NCBI GenBank assembly: GCA_037176705.1
Contig: CM073891.1
Coordinates: 97,771,827-97,835,826, forward strand
Source: Molossus alvarezi
Lineage: Eukaryota > Chordata > Mammalia > Chiroptera > Molossidae
Reading direction: 5' to 3'
DNA: 64,000 nt
The notes below the pieces were generated by a model. That model was given only the letters and a program-made list of their open reading frames with translations, was not told the DNA's origin and made no database searches. This document shows positions 38,489-50,070 of this stretch, piece by piece. Position numbers and translations under genes: made by a program. The first letter of the stretch is position 1. Every line of letters starts with the position of its first letter.

Positions 38489-39649
38489 TTTCCTGTTCTT
38501 TTTACAGGGCAGAATTGTTGGCTGAAATATAATTTTAGACTGCAAACACAAATCCAGTGATAAATTTTTATAGGCCAAAAAAGCTTAGGAAAGGAAGAGA
38601 AAACATAATTTCCAGGAAAATTGATCTCTTTACTGGATTTAATAGGATGGTGGGTACAGTGTTTTGGTTAGGTTATTTAAAGTTGCAAAGAAGAAAGACA
38701 TATGTACTTAGGAGACCTCACTGAAAGAGAATTTATTATGAGAATATCCAAAGAATTAAGGCATTTCCTCAGCATTTGAACACTGAGGCATAATGGAGAA
38801 TTGTTCAGGATACTGGACCAATTCTAGTGGCTAGGAGTTTCTTGTAACTGAGCCTCTCTGCTTCATTCTGCCTCCTTCCCTGTTCTGATTACTCGTGACT
38901 CAGCTTTCCTTCAATCTCATGACTTCCATAGACAGATGATTGATAGATAGATAGAGATCTGATCGTAGGTAGATAACTATCTCCTTATCTCTTTGGCTTC
39001 AGTAGGAAGATAGGAAGGGAAAAAAATCTCATGTCTTCTGTTTTGTACCTTCTGTGTTTTGTCTGCCTTCTATGTGTCTTGTATATCTCACTCACTTTCC
39101 GATTCTCTCAGAAAGAGTTTCTTCTTAGAGTGGGTTCCCTGAAGAGAGTATCCCTATTGGGAATAATTCTGCCAGGTCACTTTATACACTGCTCATCAAG
39201 CTTGAGGTGATTGCTTTTGTCTCAGATGCCAGAATTCTGGTCTAATTTGTTGTGGACAAGAGGTAGAGTAACATACCTCTGCCTAAGTAACTCTGAGGGT
39301 TCTAAGACTGGCTAATAGTCATGGTGCTGTCTGGTATAAGAGAACTGTAATATTTTGCTAGTCTTTGCCCCAGCCTGAAATACAGGTAACCTTATCTTTG
39401 AGATTAACTCTAAAGACAGGAAATTATTGAGGCCTTCAGCCTGAATACCATTGTGAAAAGCTCATTATTTTTAATTCCCAAATGAAATTAAATGTCTGCT
39501 TTTTCTTTTTCTCTGTATATTGAAAAGCATACACATTTATTATAAATAAATCCATATATAATTGTGCTATAACAAAAGGACTTTATCTTATTTAAATAGA
39601 TAGAGTCCCAAACAGACTTTTTTTTTTTTTTTTAAAGCGAACTCATTTT
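38489..39649. other. Intron, no gene seen
   Basis: Contains a short GATA run near 38935-38957. Otherwise unassigned and relatively SINE-free. Confidence 0.4.
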
Positions 39650-39890
39650 TCTTTTCAGCTTTGGAATCAGATAACCCTGTGTTAGATTCTCCTTCTGCCA
39701 CTTACTAGTTCTTATCTTGGCCAAATTCACTCTTGGGGCTTCAGTTTCTCATGTGTTTTTTTAAATGATGATAAAATTTATCATTGTCATAGAGTTATTG
39801 TGAGGATAAACAAGTGATATGTGCTTGATACAGTGTCTAGCACATGAAAAAGGCTTGATAAGTTGCTGCAGTTTTGTTGTTGTTATTACT
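39650..39890 (+). repeat. MIR
   Basis: TTTGGAATCAGATAACCCTG, TCTGCCACTTACTAGTTCT, TTCAGTTTCTCATGTG, then AGTTATTGTGAGGATAAAC and CAGTGTCTAGCACATG, all in MIR sense order. Confidence 0.72.
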
Positions 39891-40344
39891 GACTGGGACA
39901 TGGAAATAGTCTCATTAAAAATATCTAATCAGTGTTAATGATACTCATTAAAAGAAACTATACTCATTTCTATTCCTAAAGTATCTGTTAAGCACCTCCA
40001 GTGGGGGGAAATGTATATTATACAAATCTAACCAAGTATTTTAATTTTTTCTCTACTTGTTTTTTATGAAACATATTTGTCTTTTTTGAAGTTTATGTAA
40101 AATATTTGACATATTTACTATGTTTTGTGGTTAATTTTATCTTAGCTGATAGTTTTAAGAGGAGGGTGGAAGTGTCCTTACCCATTCTCTAGGCACATAG
40201 CTGCTGTGCCGTCCTGGCATCACCATTACATCCCAGGGACTCCACATCTACACTGTCTACAGGACAGTCTTCTATTTCTGGATGCCCAAACGCAGGGTTT
40301 CAGATAGCCACATGAGCTCCTCCTACACAGTGTCCCAGCTCTGA

Positions 40345-40536
<192 letters not shown>

Positions 40537-40571
40537 TGAACTTAAAAAAAAAAGTCTTTCCAACTTATATT

Positions 40572-40744
40572 TGCTGAAACATTGTTGTGAGAGAGACATA
40601 TTGATTTGTTGCCTCTTGCATGGTACTCCAACCAAGGCTGGGATCGAACCTGTAACCTAGGTACATGCCCTTAACTGGGAATCAAACCCGTAACCCTTTG
40701 GTCCAGAGGTCGATACTCTAACCAAGGAGCCACACCGGCAGGGC
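40572..40744 (-). repeat. Ves SINE, 3'-truncated and diverged
   Basis: Starts within the body (TTGTTGTGAGAGAGACATAT) and runs to the head complement ending GAGCCACACCGGCAGGGC. It begins about 60 bp after the MKLN1 donor at 40510. Confidence 0.82.
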
Positions 40745-41935
40745 ACATAGTCCCTGCTTTTACTCAAGGATTATATAATGGTTTAATATAAACTTCTGTT
40801 GATACTCCAAAACCCTCTTAGAGAAGAAAGAAAACCCTTTTCTATAAGGAGAAAATAAAGAGGTTGGTGGAAGTAGAATCCTTGCTGTCTTAGAAATCTA
40901 GTTATACGAATGTTGTAGCAGCATAGTTTGACTATAGGCTACTAACTTCACTCATCAGTAGTCCCTAGGTTTGAGAAATTAGTAGCAGATCATTACTTTT
41001 CAGTTTTTTGTTATATAACATGGATGGAAGCAGAAGATGTAATATTATTTGTATGAATATACCTGCAAGTTTCATGGTTTTGCAACCTGTTTCCCTACCA
41101 ACTTCTGAGATTCCTTTTGTCACTTTTTCCTTTTGCCAACCGTCCTTATTCGAGTTCTTCCAGCAGCATCTGAACCCCAATCCATTTTATCTTCCACTCA
41201 CAGAACTGGTGCTGATTATATGTAGTTCTGTCCCTTAGAATGATTTCCCTGTTAGCTGTTGCTTTGCTTTGGCTTTGTAATAGCAACATCAAGCAATACT
41301 TTTCTCTGTTCAGCATTGATACAGGTTTCAGATTTAATATTGAACCACTTTCAGGCACCAGGTTCATTTAAGCAGCAGAGCCTGCCTATCCTTGGCAGCA
41401 AAACGAAGAGATACTCTTATATAGTTGCCTACTGTGAAAATAAGTCCTATTTCTCTTACTCAGTATTGGTTACAACCCTTCACTAGATAGAGGATCATTA
41501 GGACACACTTTAGAACCTCCCTGAAGGGAAGACAGTTCATTGTCTTTCCTTGCATCTTCAGTCAATTCATGATTCTACTGTTTTCTACTGTTTTCTCCGT
41601 AGTTTAAAATGGCTGTAATCTGGGAATGTTAATTTTTCTCTGATTTTTAAAAAAACAAATCAAAACAAAATATTGCCAAGTAAATAATTTCAGCTGTGTG
41701 AGCTGCAAGCAGGCCAAAGAAAACGGACAGTTTGTTCTCAATGCCAAGCTAATGGGAAAACCAGGACAGGGAGGTATCTCAAGTTCAAACAGTGCAATTT
41801 AAAAAATTTTGGTAGTGGGTTTTTCTTTGTCTCCCTTCCTTAATAGTCTCAAATTATGATTTTGTATGCCACAGACTTCCATTCTACATTCTATTTCTTA
41901 AAAATTTTCTCTATCAGGAGCTGTTTAGCCTCAGT
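40745..41935. other. Intron, no gene seen
   Basis: The sequence around 41010-41500 has longer open frames on both strands but no domain I recognise. It may be an old unclassified repeat. Confidence 0.35.
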
Positions 41936-41939
41936 AGAA

Positions 41940-42065
41940 GTTAGTTTAAATGGTGTTGTGCATGTGTGTCAGCATCAGAATCACTTCGGAAACTTTTCAG
42001 AACAGTACCCTCACCCTGAGATTTTCCTCTGTCTGATCTCATGTAACCGAAAACTAAAAACATCC
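41940..42065. repeat. MER5-like hAT fragment
   Basis: TCAGCATCAGAATCACTTCG with a following CCTCACCCTGAGATTTTCC resembles the interior of MER5-type Charlie elements. Ends not identified. Confidence 0.4.
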
Positions 42066-42684
42066 TAACATTGATTTTTGTAAGATTATTATTTTGTTTA
42101 AAAATGTGTGAATGGATTTTATTTTGGGGAAAGAAATCCCTTGATGACAGTTCCAGTATATACACTTACAGTATTTTTAGTAAGTTATATAGATCTTCAT
42201 TGTCCTTTTAAGAAATCATTCCTTACTGCTATTCAATACTTTCTGTATGTAGTAGCTTATTTTTGTGCTCTATGTACATTTTATAAAATGTTTGCTATAC
42301 TAAATGACTGTATCAGCAACTAAAAGTGGTTTTTAGATTTTGCTCTTTTTGTAGTGGGTGGTTATCATCATGATGGTGATCACCATTCTGCCTGTTACTG
42401 GGGAGATGCTGATGGACTACCATTATATACCAAATAATGGTTTTTTGCTTTTGTCCAGTCTCCCTAACATGGATTCTGAATTAGTGATGAGCTTCTAGTA
42501 AACTCATGAAAATGACATTCTTCCTCCTAGGAAAGACCCAAGAAAAGGATGCCTAAATTAATTCTACCATTTTTAGAGGATTCTATAATAGAGAAGAAAC
42601 AAGAAAAGCAAGTTTTCAACTAGAATTGTACATTATTTATTAAGGACACTTCTGCTGAGCTTCCAAAGTACTGGTGTCATTCAT

Positions 42685-43600
42685 TTAACAGATGTGTAAT
42701 AAGTCCCTACAGTATGCCAGGCATTCTGGTCACAAGAGGGATAGAAAAGGGTAAAGGGAGATCAGAATGATAAGGGGTGAGAAATAGGCAGTTACAGTAT
42801 TAAAAAGGATAATTATAATAGACCTCATTTAGAAATGAGATTTTCACAAACACTTGAAGGATATGAGGAAGTGATCTAAGATAGTAAAGTGGTGAAGGTA
42901 ATTAATTCCTGGCAGAGGGAGGGCTAGAACCAACACCCAAAACTGAGTGCATTCTGGCTTTGTTCAGAACAGCAAGGAGGCCATTGTGGCTGGAGTAGAG
43001 AATGGGTAAGAGTAGTCCGAGATGAGGTCAGAGAGGTAGGAGCAGGGATTGGAAAACAGACTGTGAATGACTTAGGAAGCCATTGCTGGGACTTTGGCTT
43101 TTACTCTGAATGAGTAAAGAGCTAGTTTAGGGTATTGTGCAGAGGAGTGATGTAAACTGCTTTATGTTTTAGATCATTCTGACTACTGTACTGAGAATAG
43201 ACTAAGGAAGAAGAATGAGGATTCAGGCAGAGAGACCCATGAGGGAGATTGTAGAAATCTAAGCAAGTAATTATTATAGCTCAGACCCAAATAGTAGTAG
43301 TAGTTGAAATAGAGCATATTCTCAATATATTTAAAGGTAGAACTAACAGAATTTTATGATGGATTAAATAATAGGGTTTGAAAGAAATGACTCCAAAGTT
43401 TTTGACCTGAGTGGATGGCGTTATTGCCAACCACATGAAAAGGCACTGGTTTGTGGTGGTGGGTGGGGACTCCTGACCGGGATCAGGAATATGTTCAGTT
43501 TGAGATGCCTGTGAAACAGCCAACTTGAGATGTTGATGTGATAGTTGGATATACAAGTCTGAGTTTGGAAGAGAGGTCTGGCTTTATTCAGATTATGTAA
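42685..43600 (-). repeat. L2-like element, about 0.9 kb
   Basis: CAGTATGCCAGGCATTCTGG, CAGCAAGGAGGCCATTGTGG, GATGAGGTCAGAGAGGTAGG, ACTTTGGCTTTTACTCTGAA, then GACTCCAAAGTTTTTGACC and TTTGAGATGCCTGTGAAAC, in complement order of one L2-type unit. It shares several words with the copy at 36415-37660. Confidence 0.55.
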
Positions 43601-43916
43601 TATCATTAGGTACCTGTCAAAATCCTAGGCCCATACATATCATACATATCAGTTCCACTTAATCACATTTTTAAATGACAAGTTTTTCCCCCCATCCTTC
43701 ATATGTAGAGCCCATAAACCTTAGATATTAGGGAAGACTAAACTCTCAAATAAGTAGAAGATAGGAAATTAATGAAATAGGAACAGATAATAAAAAATCT
43801 TTAAAAAGTGAAAGGTTGGTGAATAAAATTGGTAAACCCCTAGAAAGACATTTAAAAAAGTGAAAACATAAATTAACATCACAAATGAAAAGGGGAAATC
43901 GTTACAGACCCTACAT

Positions 43917-44108
43917 CAGTGGTTCCCAACCTTCCTAATGCCACGACCCTTTAATACAGTTCCTCATGTTGTGGTGACCCCCAACTGTAAAATTATTTTT
44001 GTTGCTACTTCATAACTGTAATTTTGCTACTATTATATCTTAGGTGACCCCTGCGAAAGGGTTGTTCGACCCCCAAAAGGGTCGCGACCCACAGGTTGAG
44101 AACCGCTG
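43917..44108. mobile_element. SPIN-like non-autonomous hAT, 192 bp, perfect 8-bp TSD
   Basis: Left end CAGTGGTTCCCAACCT and right end (complement) CAGCGGTTCTCAACCT. The interior has CACGACCCTTTAATACAGTT, GTTGCTACTTCATAACTG and AAAGGGTCGCGACCCACAGG. These are hallmarks of the SPIN/URR1 hAT group, known for horizontal spread among tetrapods including vesper bats. TSD CCCTACAT at 43909-43916 and 44109-44116 is perfect. No transposase is encoded. It sits inside the dead L1 ORF2. Confidence 0.93.
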
Positions 44109-44138
44109 CCCTACATACATTAAAAGGTAATAAGGAAA

Positions 44139-44459
44139 ATCCGGCTGGTGTGGCTCAGTGCTTGAGTGTCGACCTGTGCACTAAGAGGTCTCCAGTTCGA
44201 TTCCTGGTTGGGGCACATGCCCAGGTTGTGGGCCTGATCCCCAGTGGGGTCATTCAGGAGGCAGTCAATCGATGTTCTCTCTCTCTGATGTTTCTCTCTC
44301 TCTCTTCCTCTGCCTTCCTTTCTCTAATATTAATAAAGGGAAAGCCCTGGCCAGTTTGGGTCAGTGGTTGGAGCGTCGGCCTGTGGACCAGAGAGTCCCC
44401 GGTTCAGTTCCTGCTAGGTGCACATACCCGAAAATTAATTAATTAATTAATAGGGGGAA
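44139..44459 (+). repeat. Ves SINE carrying a second, head-only SINE in its tail
   Basis: Outer copy head CCGGCTGGTGTGGCTCAG. Outer TSD AAAAGGTAATAAGGAAA at 44122-44138 and 44460-44476. The tail has been entered by the unit at 44344-44446. Confidence 0.9.
44344..44446 (+). repeat. Head-only short Ves variant, nested
   Basis: GCCCTGGCCAGTTTGGGTCA to CTAGGTGCACATACC, then an A-rich (AATT)n tail. TSD TTAATAAAGGGAAA (44330-44343) has one mismatch at 44447-44460. Confidence 0.85.
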
Positions 44460-46078
44460 AAAAGGTAATAAGGAAATATTATTAATAACTTTGTCGACAA
44501 ATTCAGCAACTTGCTGAAATGGACAAATTCCTTAAAAGACACAACTTACCAAAGCAGATACAAGAAGAATTAGGAAAATCTTAAGGAACTTTATGTCAAT
44601 TACAGAGATTTAATTTGTAATTGAACACTTTCTAACAATGAAAACCCTGCACCTCAGTGGCTATATCAGTAAATTCTGTCAATTATTTAAATTACAAAAA
44701 GCACCAATTTTACACATAGACCCTCAGAAACCAGAAGAAGACAGAACGCTTTCTAAATTATTTTATGAAGCAGCTTAACTGATATAAAAACCCAGCAAAG
44801 ATATTACAAGCAAAGAAAATCATAGACCAATACCTCTCATGAATACAGATACAAAATTCTTAATAAAATTTTAGCTAATTGAATCCAGCAATATATAAAA
44901 AGTTCAATGTACAATAACCAAGTTTGGGTTTATCCTAAGAACACAGGTTGGTTTCATATTTGAAAATCAGTCATTCACCACATTGACAGAATGAAGGAGA
45001 AAAGCTACAGATCATCTCAATAAGTGAAGAAGAAGGCACTTGACAAAATTTAAAACCCATTCATGATAAAAATTATTAGCAAACTAGAAATAAAAAGAAA
45101 CTTTCTTAATCTCATAAAGGGCATCTATGAAGAACAGACATTCTTTCTTTACCATGTTAAGAAAAATAAACAACATATAGATTGGAAAGGAAGAAGTGAA
45201 ATTCTTTGCATTTGTAGATGACATTGTATACATAGAAAACCCCATGCAGTCTATAAAACAATATACTAAGTGAATTTAGCAAGATTACAGAATACAAGTT
45301 CCGTAGGGGAAAAAAGCAATTATTTTTATATTTCTTAGCAATGAACAATTAGAAGATCAAATTTAAAAACCTGTTTATGGTAATATTAAAAAAATTGAAT
45401 ATGTAGTTTTAAGTCTGTTGTAAGAAATTAGAGAATATCTAGGTAAATGGAGAGATGTATACCATTTATTGATTGAAAGTCTAAAAATTATTAAGATGCC
45501 CATTCTCCCCATATTGGTTTTTAATTTAATACAGACCCTATAAACATACCTGCCGATTTGGGTTTCATTGTTGTTGTTAAAATAGACATAGTGATTCTAA
45601 AATTTATTTAGAAATACAGAGGTCCTGCACTAGCCAAAACAATCTTGTAAAAATAAAAAGTTTGAGGACTTATACTACTTGATTTCAGAATTCTATGTAA
45701 AGCTATAGTAAAGACATTGTGGTAGACAAATAGATCAGTAGAACAGACTAGAGTTTAGAAATAGATCCACATGTATGGAATCAATTGATTTTTTTTTTTT
45801 TTTTTGGATCAGAGTGCCAAGTCTGTTGGGGAAAGGAAAATCTTTTTAATAGATGGTACTGATATCTCAACCCCCATCTTACATTTTACATAAAAAATTA
45901 ATTTAAAATGGATTATGGCTCCAAATATAAAACCCAAAACAATAAAGCTTCAAGAAGAAAACAGATTATCTTCATAATCCTGGGATAGATTGAAGATATC
46001 TTGGACATAGGCACTAATAAAATAAAAAATGTGATAAATTGGACTTCAACAAAATTAAAATTTCATTAAAGGACATTA

Positions 46079-46288
46079 AAAAATTTATTGATTTTTTTTT
46101 TTTTTTTTTTTAGAGAGAGGAAGGGAGAGATAGAGATATTCATGAGAGAAACATCATTCGGCTGCCTCTCGCATTCCCCCTGCTGGGGATCGAGCCCACA
46201 ACACGGACATGTGCCCTGACCGGGAATCAAACCGGTACCTCTCAGTCCAGTGGACTATGCTCAATCCATTAAGCTACACTGGCCAGGC
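46079..46288 (-). repeat. Ves SINE inside L1 ORF2
   Basis: T19 run, AGAGAGAGGAAGGGAGAG body and end TACACTGGCCAGGC. TSD AAGGACATTA at 46069-46078 and 46289-46298. Confidence 0.92.
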
Positions 46289-46382
46289 AAGGACATTATT
46301 TAAAAATAGGCAAGCCACAGACTCAATAATATTTATAGTAGATATCTCTGACAGAGGACTGATACCCAGCATATATAAAGAA

Positions 46383-46480
46383 CAGTGTGGGCAAAAGGAG
46401 GTTTACCGTTGTGAATATGTGAATCATAGTTTATTATTGTATTATTATGTATAATTATTATTTATTTCTATTACAGCTGT
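46383..46480 (+). mobile_element. Mariner MITE, left end only
   Basis: CAGTGTGGGCAAAAGGAGGT followed by an AT-rich interior resembles the left half of the element at 29241-29348. No matching right end was found. Confidence 0.5.
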
Positions 46481-46777
46481 AATACATCACAGTGTCATTG
46501 TGCATGATCATGGAATCCCAGTCTAACTTATAATTTAGGAATGGCCTATATATAATAATCATGCTTTTTTCCCTCAGAGTTTTGATTTACACAGCAGAGA
46601 CAAGTGTTTTATAGTAACATATTTATTATTGAAATGAGAATGCATATGTATCAAGAATTCAGTAACTGTCCAGGGCACCAATCTATTCATGTGGGATAGA
46701 CTCCCAAATGACTAATTTTCTTTTTTATTTCTTATTTCAGTTCACCAGTTGTTTGTTAATAAATACATATTTTAATA
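46481..46777. other. Intron, no assigned feature
   Basis: Nothing supported. Confidence 0.35.
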
Positions 46778-47018
46778 GTTTTTTTTTTATTAATCCTCAC
46801 CCAAGGATATTTTTCTATTTATCTTTAGATAGAGTGGGAGGGAGGGAGGGAGAGAGAAATATCGACATGAGAGGGACACGTTGACTGGTTGCCTCCCATG
46901 TGACCCAACTAGGGCTGGGGATTGAACCACAACTGAGGTACGTGCCCTTGACCGGAATCAAACCCGAGACTCTGGTCTGCGGGCCAACACTCTAACCACT
47001 GGGCCAAACCGGCCAGGG
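46778..47018 (-). repeat. Ves SINE
   Basis: AATCCTCACCCAAGGATATT body. TSD CATATTTTAATA at 46766-46777 and 47019-47030. Confidence 0.92.
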
Positions 47019-47249
47019 CATATTTTAATATATTTTTTAAATAAAATAATTCCATGACTTAGTCTAATATTTTGGAAAATGATGAGCAGTCCAGTAGAAA
47101 AGTCAGCATCTTTCATCTAAATGTGGTGTTCTTCTTGCCACTATTTGGTAAATAGACTTAACTGCAGAGACATACATTAGCTAATGAATGAAAGGTCAAA
47201 ATTTGAGAAGTTATTTTTCTCTAATGTGCTTAGCTAACTAATTTGCTCC

Positions 47250-47271
47250 TTTTTTTTTTTTTTTTTTTTTT
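47250..47271 (+). promoter_or_regulatory. MKLN1: T22 polypyrimidine tract before MKLN1 55-nt exon
   Basis: 22 uninterrupted T lie just before TATAG (acceptor at 47274-47275). A second AG follows six bases later (TTTCAG, 47276-47281), giving a tandem acceptor whose use would drop two codons in frame. Confidence 0.75.
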
Positions 47272-47275
47272 ATAG

Positions 47276-47330
47276 TTTCAGCTCCTCGCTTCAGCTCTAT
47301 TCAAATCTGGTTCAGATTTCACAGCTCTAG
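47276..47330 (+). CDS. MKLN1: MKLN1 small exon, 55 nt, phase 0/1
   Basis: 18 codons FQLLASALFKSGSDFTAL plus one base. A hydrophobic helix-like stretch (LLASALF) lies in the C-terminal tail after the propeller. Skipping it would shift the frame (55 is not a multiple of 3). Donor GTAAGT at 47331 matches the consensus perfectly. Introns of 6.8 and 7.3 kb flank it. Confidence 0.93.
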
Positions 47331-47837
47331 GTAAGTATTCCAGGGTAGTGTATTCAGCCAGATGCCCTAGCATTTGGTAGGTTGGGTTTTGGTTTCTTTT
47401 AAATGAAACATAAAATGAGATATTCATCTAAACAATGGAGCAAGTTTCAAGGTAAAATGCAAATTTTCTAATAATTTATTACAAGATTATTATTCAAGCA
47501 TGAGTCACCAGTTCATAAATTGGTTTGCTTTTCCTGTTACACCAATTGCTTTGTTATTATGCAAACAGATGGCAATAGAAGCATGATCAAAATAAATTAA
47601 CTTGCATAGCATTGTTTTGGAATGCAGGCTGTATTACTGATGTACTTACTAGGAGATAATACTTGTTGGTTGAATGATTTTTCCTCTCAGTTTGTTATTT
47701 CGGGAGTTGTGTGGTATAGGCAATGAAATAAATCTTTTGGGAGCAGAGAAAATAAATTTTCTTTTTCCTGAAAATGGGAATTTTTGTATGCTGGTATCTT
47801 AATTGTTCAAGACAAATTCTACTTGAAACTTGAGTGT
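47331..47837. other. Intron, no assigned feature
   Basis: No repeat recognised. Confidence 0.35.
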
Positions 47838-48001
47838 TTCTTTTTTCTTTTGTGGTTAATTTGAGAGAAGGAGAGAAAGAAACATCGATTTGTTGTTCCA
47901 CTTATGCATTTATTGGTTGATTCTTGTGTGTGCCCTGACCCGGGATCAAACCTTGGCGTATCTGGACGACATTCTAACAAACTGAATTATCCGATCAGGA
48001 C
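47838..48001 (-). repeat. Old Ves-type SINE, heavily diverged
   Basis: GAGAGAAGGAGAGAAAGAAA, CATCGATTTGTTG and CCTGACCCGGGATCAAACC are Ves landmarks in complement order. No TSD was found. Confidence 0.6.
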
Positions 48002-48429
48002 GAAATTAAAGTATCTCTTAAAGAAACCAAGACTGATGTTTCTTAAACATCCATCTTCATTTAGGAGTACTCTGATTTAGTATTAATGAATTATTAAAGT
48101 AAACTAGACTGTAGTAAAATGAGGAATTTGTAGCAGTTCCAGAACCTAGAGCTTTAGTCACGTGAATTTTCAAGGATCTTTTTGTTAGGGTAAGTCATTG
48201 TAGTTTTACTTTTCAGCAAGGTAGTAGCCTTGTGAAGTGTGGGAATTTCTAGCTTTTCTCTTGTCATTATAGGAAATGGTCATATGGTAAGCATATTAAT
48301 CCCATTGATGCCACTGCTATTATTATGTGCCTTAGAGTTGAGTACCAGTATTGAAGTTTTCTAGGATATGTAATATGAATACTAATCTTTATCTCTGCAA
48401 TAAAATAACACTTTGAGGTATCAGTTTAA

Positions 48430-48557
48430 TTTTTTTTATTGATTTTAGAGAGAGAGAATTAGGCCCACAACCTGGGCATTTCCCTGACCAGGAATTGAAC
48501 CGGCGACCTCTTGGCCCATGGGTCGACGCTCAACTACTGAGCCACACCGGCTGGGCC
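48430..48557 (-). repeat. Ves SINE, internally deleted
   Basis: TTTATTGATTTTAGAGAGAG jumps to GGCCCACAACCTGGGCATT, losing about 70 bp. It ends GCCACACCGGCTGGGCC. Confidence 0.85.
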
Positions 48558-49059
48558 ATAAGGGCTTTTTAAAAAATGTTTGTCAGGCTGTTAGAAATCT
48601 CAACTTTGTGATGGAAAATCTAGGTATAAGTATTATTTTAGAAAGTTCATGCACTTTTGAATTTTATCATTTGAAACAGATTTAGTGAAAAGTGAACTGG
48701 CACATAGATACTCAGTTTGAATGAATTATGTGACTTGTTATGTATGGATACCACAGTCCAGAGCCATTATTTTTACTTTATCAGTGGGCAGCACTAAAAT
48801 GTCTGTGGCTGACTTATATTTAGCCTTTAGCACAAGAATTTCTTGGCAGTCATTTAAAGATGTTAGGCTGTTGTCAGCAAATATTTTACCTTTAGCTTAA
48901 CTCCTTTCTTCTGCCAGCTAATATATTTTGTCAGAAACTGTTATACTTGGATTTCAAACAAACCTCAAATGCACTGAGAACAATACAAACACAATAGAAA
49001 AAAATACAGAAAGGGACAATTTCTGTGGGGTTTTGTTTTCTGCTTTGTCAGAATGAAGG
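48558..49059. other. Intron, no assigned feature
   Basis: Nothing supported. Confidence 0.35.
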
Positions 49060-49111
49060 CAGTATGTGTAGTGGTTAAGAGATGAGAACATAGTATAAGA
49101 ATCTAGGTTTA

Positions 49112-49365
49112 GCCCTGGCCAGTTTGGCTCAGCGGTTAGAGCGTCGGCCTGTGGTCTGGAGAGACCCGGGTTCGGTTCCCGCTAAGGGCACGTACTTCGG
49201 TTGCAGTTTGTCCCCGGCCCTGGTTGGTCGTGCGGGTGGCAGCCACTCGATGTGTCCCTTCACATCGATGTTTCTCTCTCTCTCCCTTCCTCTCTCTCCC
49301 TCCCACTCTATCTGTACAAAAAATGGAAAAATATCCTCGGGTGAGGATAAAAAAAAAAAAAAAAA
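49112..49365 (+). repeat. Ves SINE, young-looking
   Basis: Near-consensus copy with the GTCCCTTCACATCG and CTGTACAAAAAATGG variants and an A19 tail. Perfect TSD AATCTAGGTTTA at 49100-49111 and 49366-49377. Confidence 0.95.
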
Positions 49366-49402
49366 AATCTAGGTTTAGGTAGCTCTGTCACTTGCTAATT
49401 TT

Positions 49403-49897
49403 TTTTTTATTTACTATTTTTTTTTTAACACTACATTATTTTTGTTTTTTCTTTATTGTGATTAGAGAGAGAGAGGGAGAGAGAAATAGGAACATCGATG
49501 AGAGAGAACATCTACTGGCCACCTCCTGCATGCCCCCCACTGGGGACTGGGCCCACAACGTGGGCATGTGCCTTGACTGGGAATCGAACTGGCGACCTCT
49601 TGGTGCATGGATCGATGCTCAACCACTGAGCCACACCGGCCGGGTACATTATTTTCTTTATTAAAATTATAATTTTTCCCAGTAAGATAGTTTCTTATTT
49701 TTTTCTTATAAAACTTTATTTTTTTCCATTTTTATTAACTTACAGATGTTTCTCCTTTTTTCCCCTAGACACCCTCCTCCCCATCCTACCCCTCCACCCT
49801 ATGGTTGGGTTTTGTCTATATCTGTGTCCATTGGTTATGCATACATGCATATAAGTTCTTTGGTTCATCACCTCCATCCCTCCCGCCACCCTACCCT
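49403..49897 (-). repeat. L1 3'-end insertion with 17-bp TSD, carrying a nested Ves SINE
   Basis: T-rich left edge, then TTTTTATTAACTTACAGATG, a C-rich pyrimidine part and TTGGTTATGCATACATGCAT. TSD TGTCACTTGCTAATTTT at 49386-49402 and 49898-49914 is perfect and proves a single retroposition. The L1 class is inferred from the T-rich start and similarity to 32590-32698. Confidence 0.68.
49443..49644 (-). repeat. Ves SINE nested in the L1 tail
   Basis: TTATTGTGATTAGAGAGAGA body and end GAGCCACACCGGCCGGG. TSD TACATTATTTT at 49432-49442 and 49645-49655. Confidence 0.93.
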
Positions 49898-50070
49898 TGT
49901 CACTTGCTAATTTTAAGATCAACCTTGGGCAAGTCACCTTTTTAATCATTAATTTCTTCATCCATAAAATAGAGGTAATGAGTGTTACTTACCTCAAGTT
50001 GTTGAGAGAATTGAGTGAAATAATTATAGAAAATGCTTAGTAAGTGTTCCATTCAGGGTACTATTATTGT

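Larger units (their letters stand above)
43780..46382 (+). pseudogene. Dead L1 ORF2 region, invaded by SPIN-like hAT and Ves SINEs
   Basis: Sense L1 ORF2 text is recognisable from near 43795 through AAATGGACAAATTCCTTAAA (44517), ACATTGACAGAATGAAGGAG (44980) and the reverse transcriptase core around 45205-45240. There the catalytic FADD motif reads FVDD. It ends near ATACCCAGCATATATAAAG (46361). Stops and frameshifts are frequent. Insertions at 43917-44108, 44139-44459 and 46079-46288 break it further. It is non-functional. Confidence 0.8.
49060..50070 (+). repeat. MIR split into three pieces by later insertions
   Basis: Piece 1 (49060-49111): CAGTATGTGTAGTGGTTAAG. Piece 2 (49366-49402): TAGCTCTGTCACTTGC. 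Piece 3 (49898-50070): CTTGGGCAAGTCACC and ATAAAATAGAGGTAATGAG. Joined in order they follow MIR. Confidence 0.72.

Noticed and set aside
45157..45348. A minus-strand frame near the L1 reverse transcriptase core
   Set aside because: It is the antisense shadow of the dead L1 ORF2.
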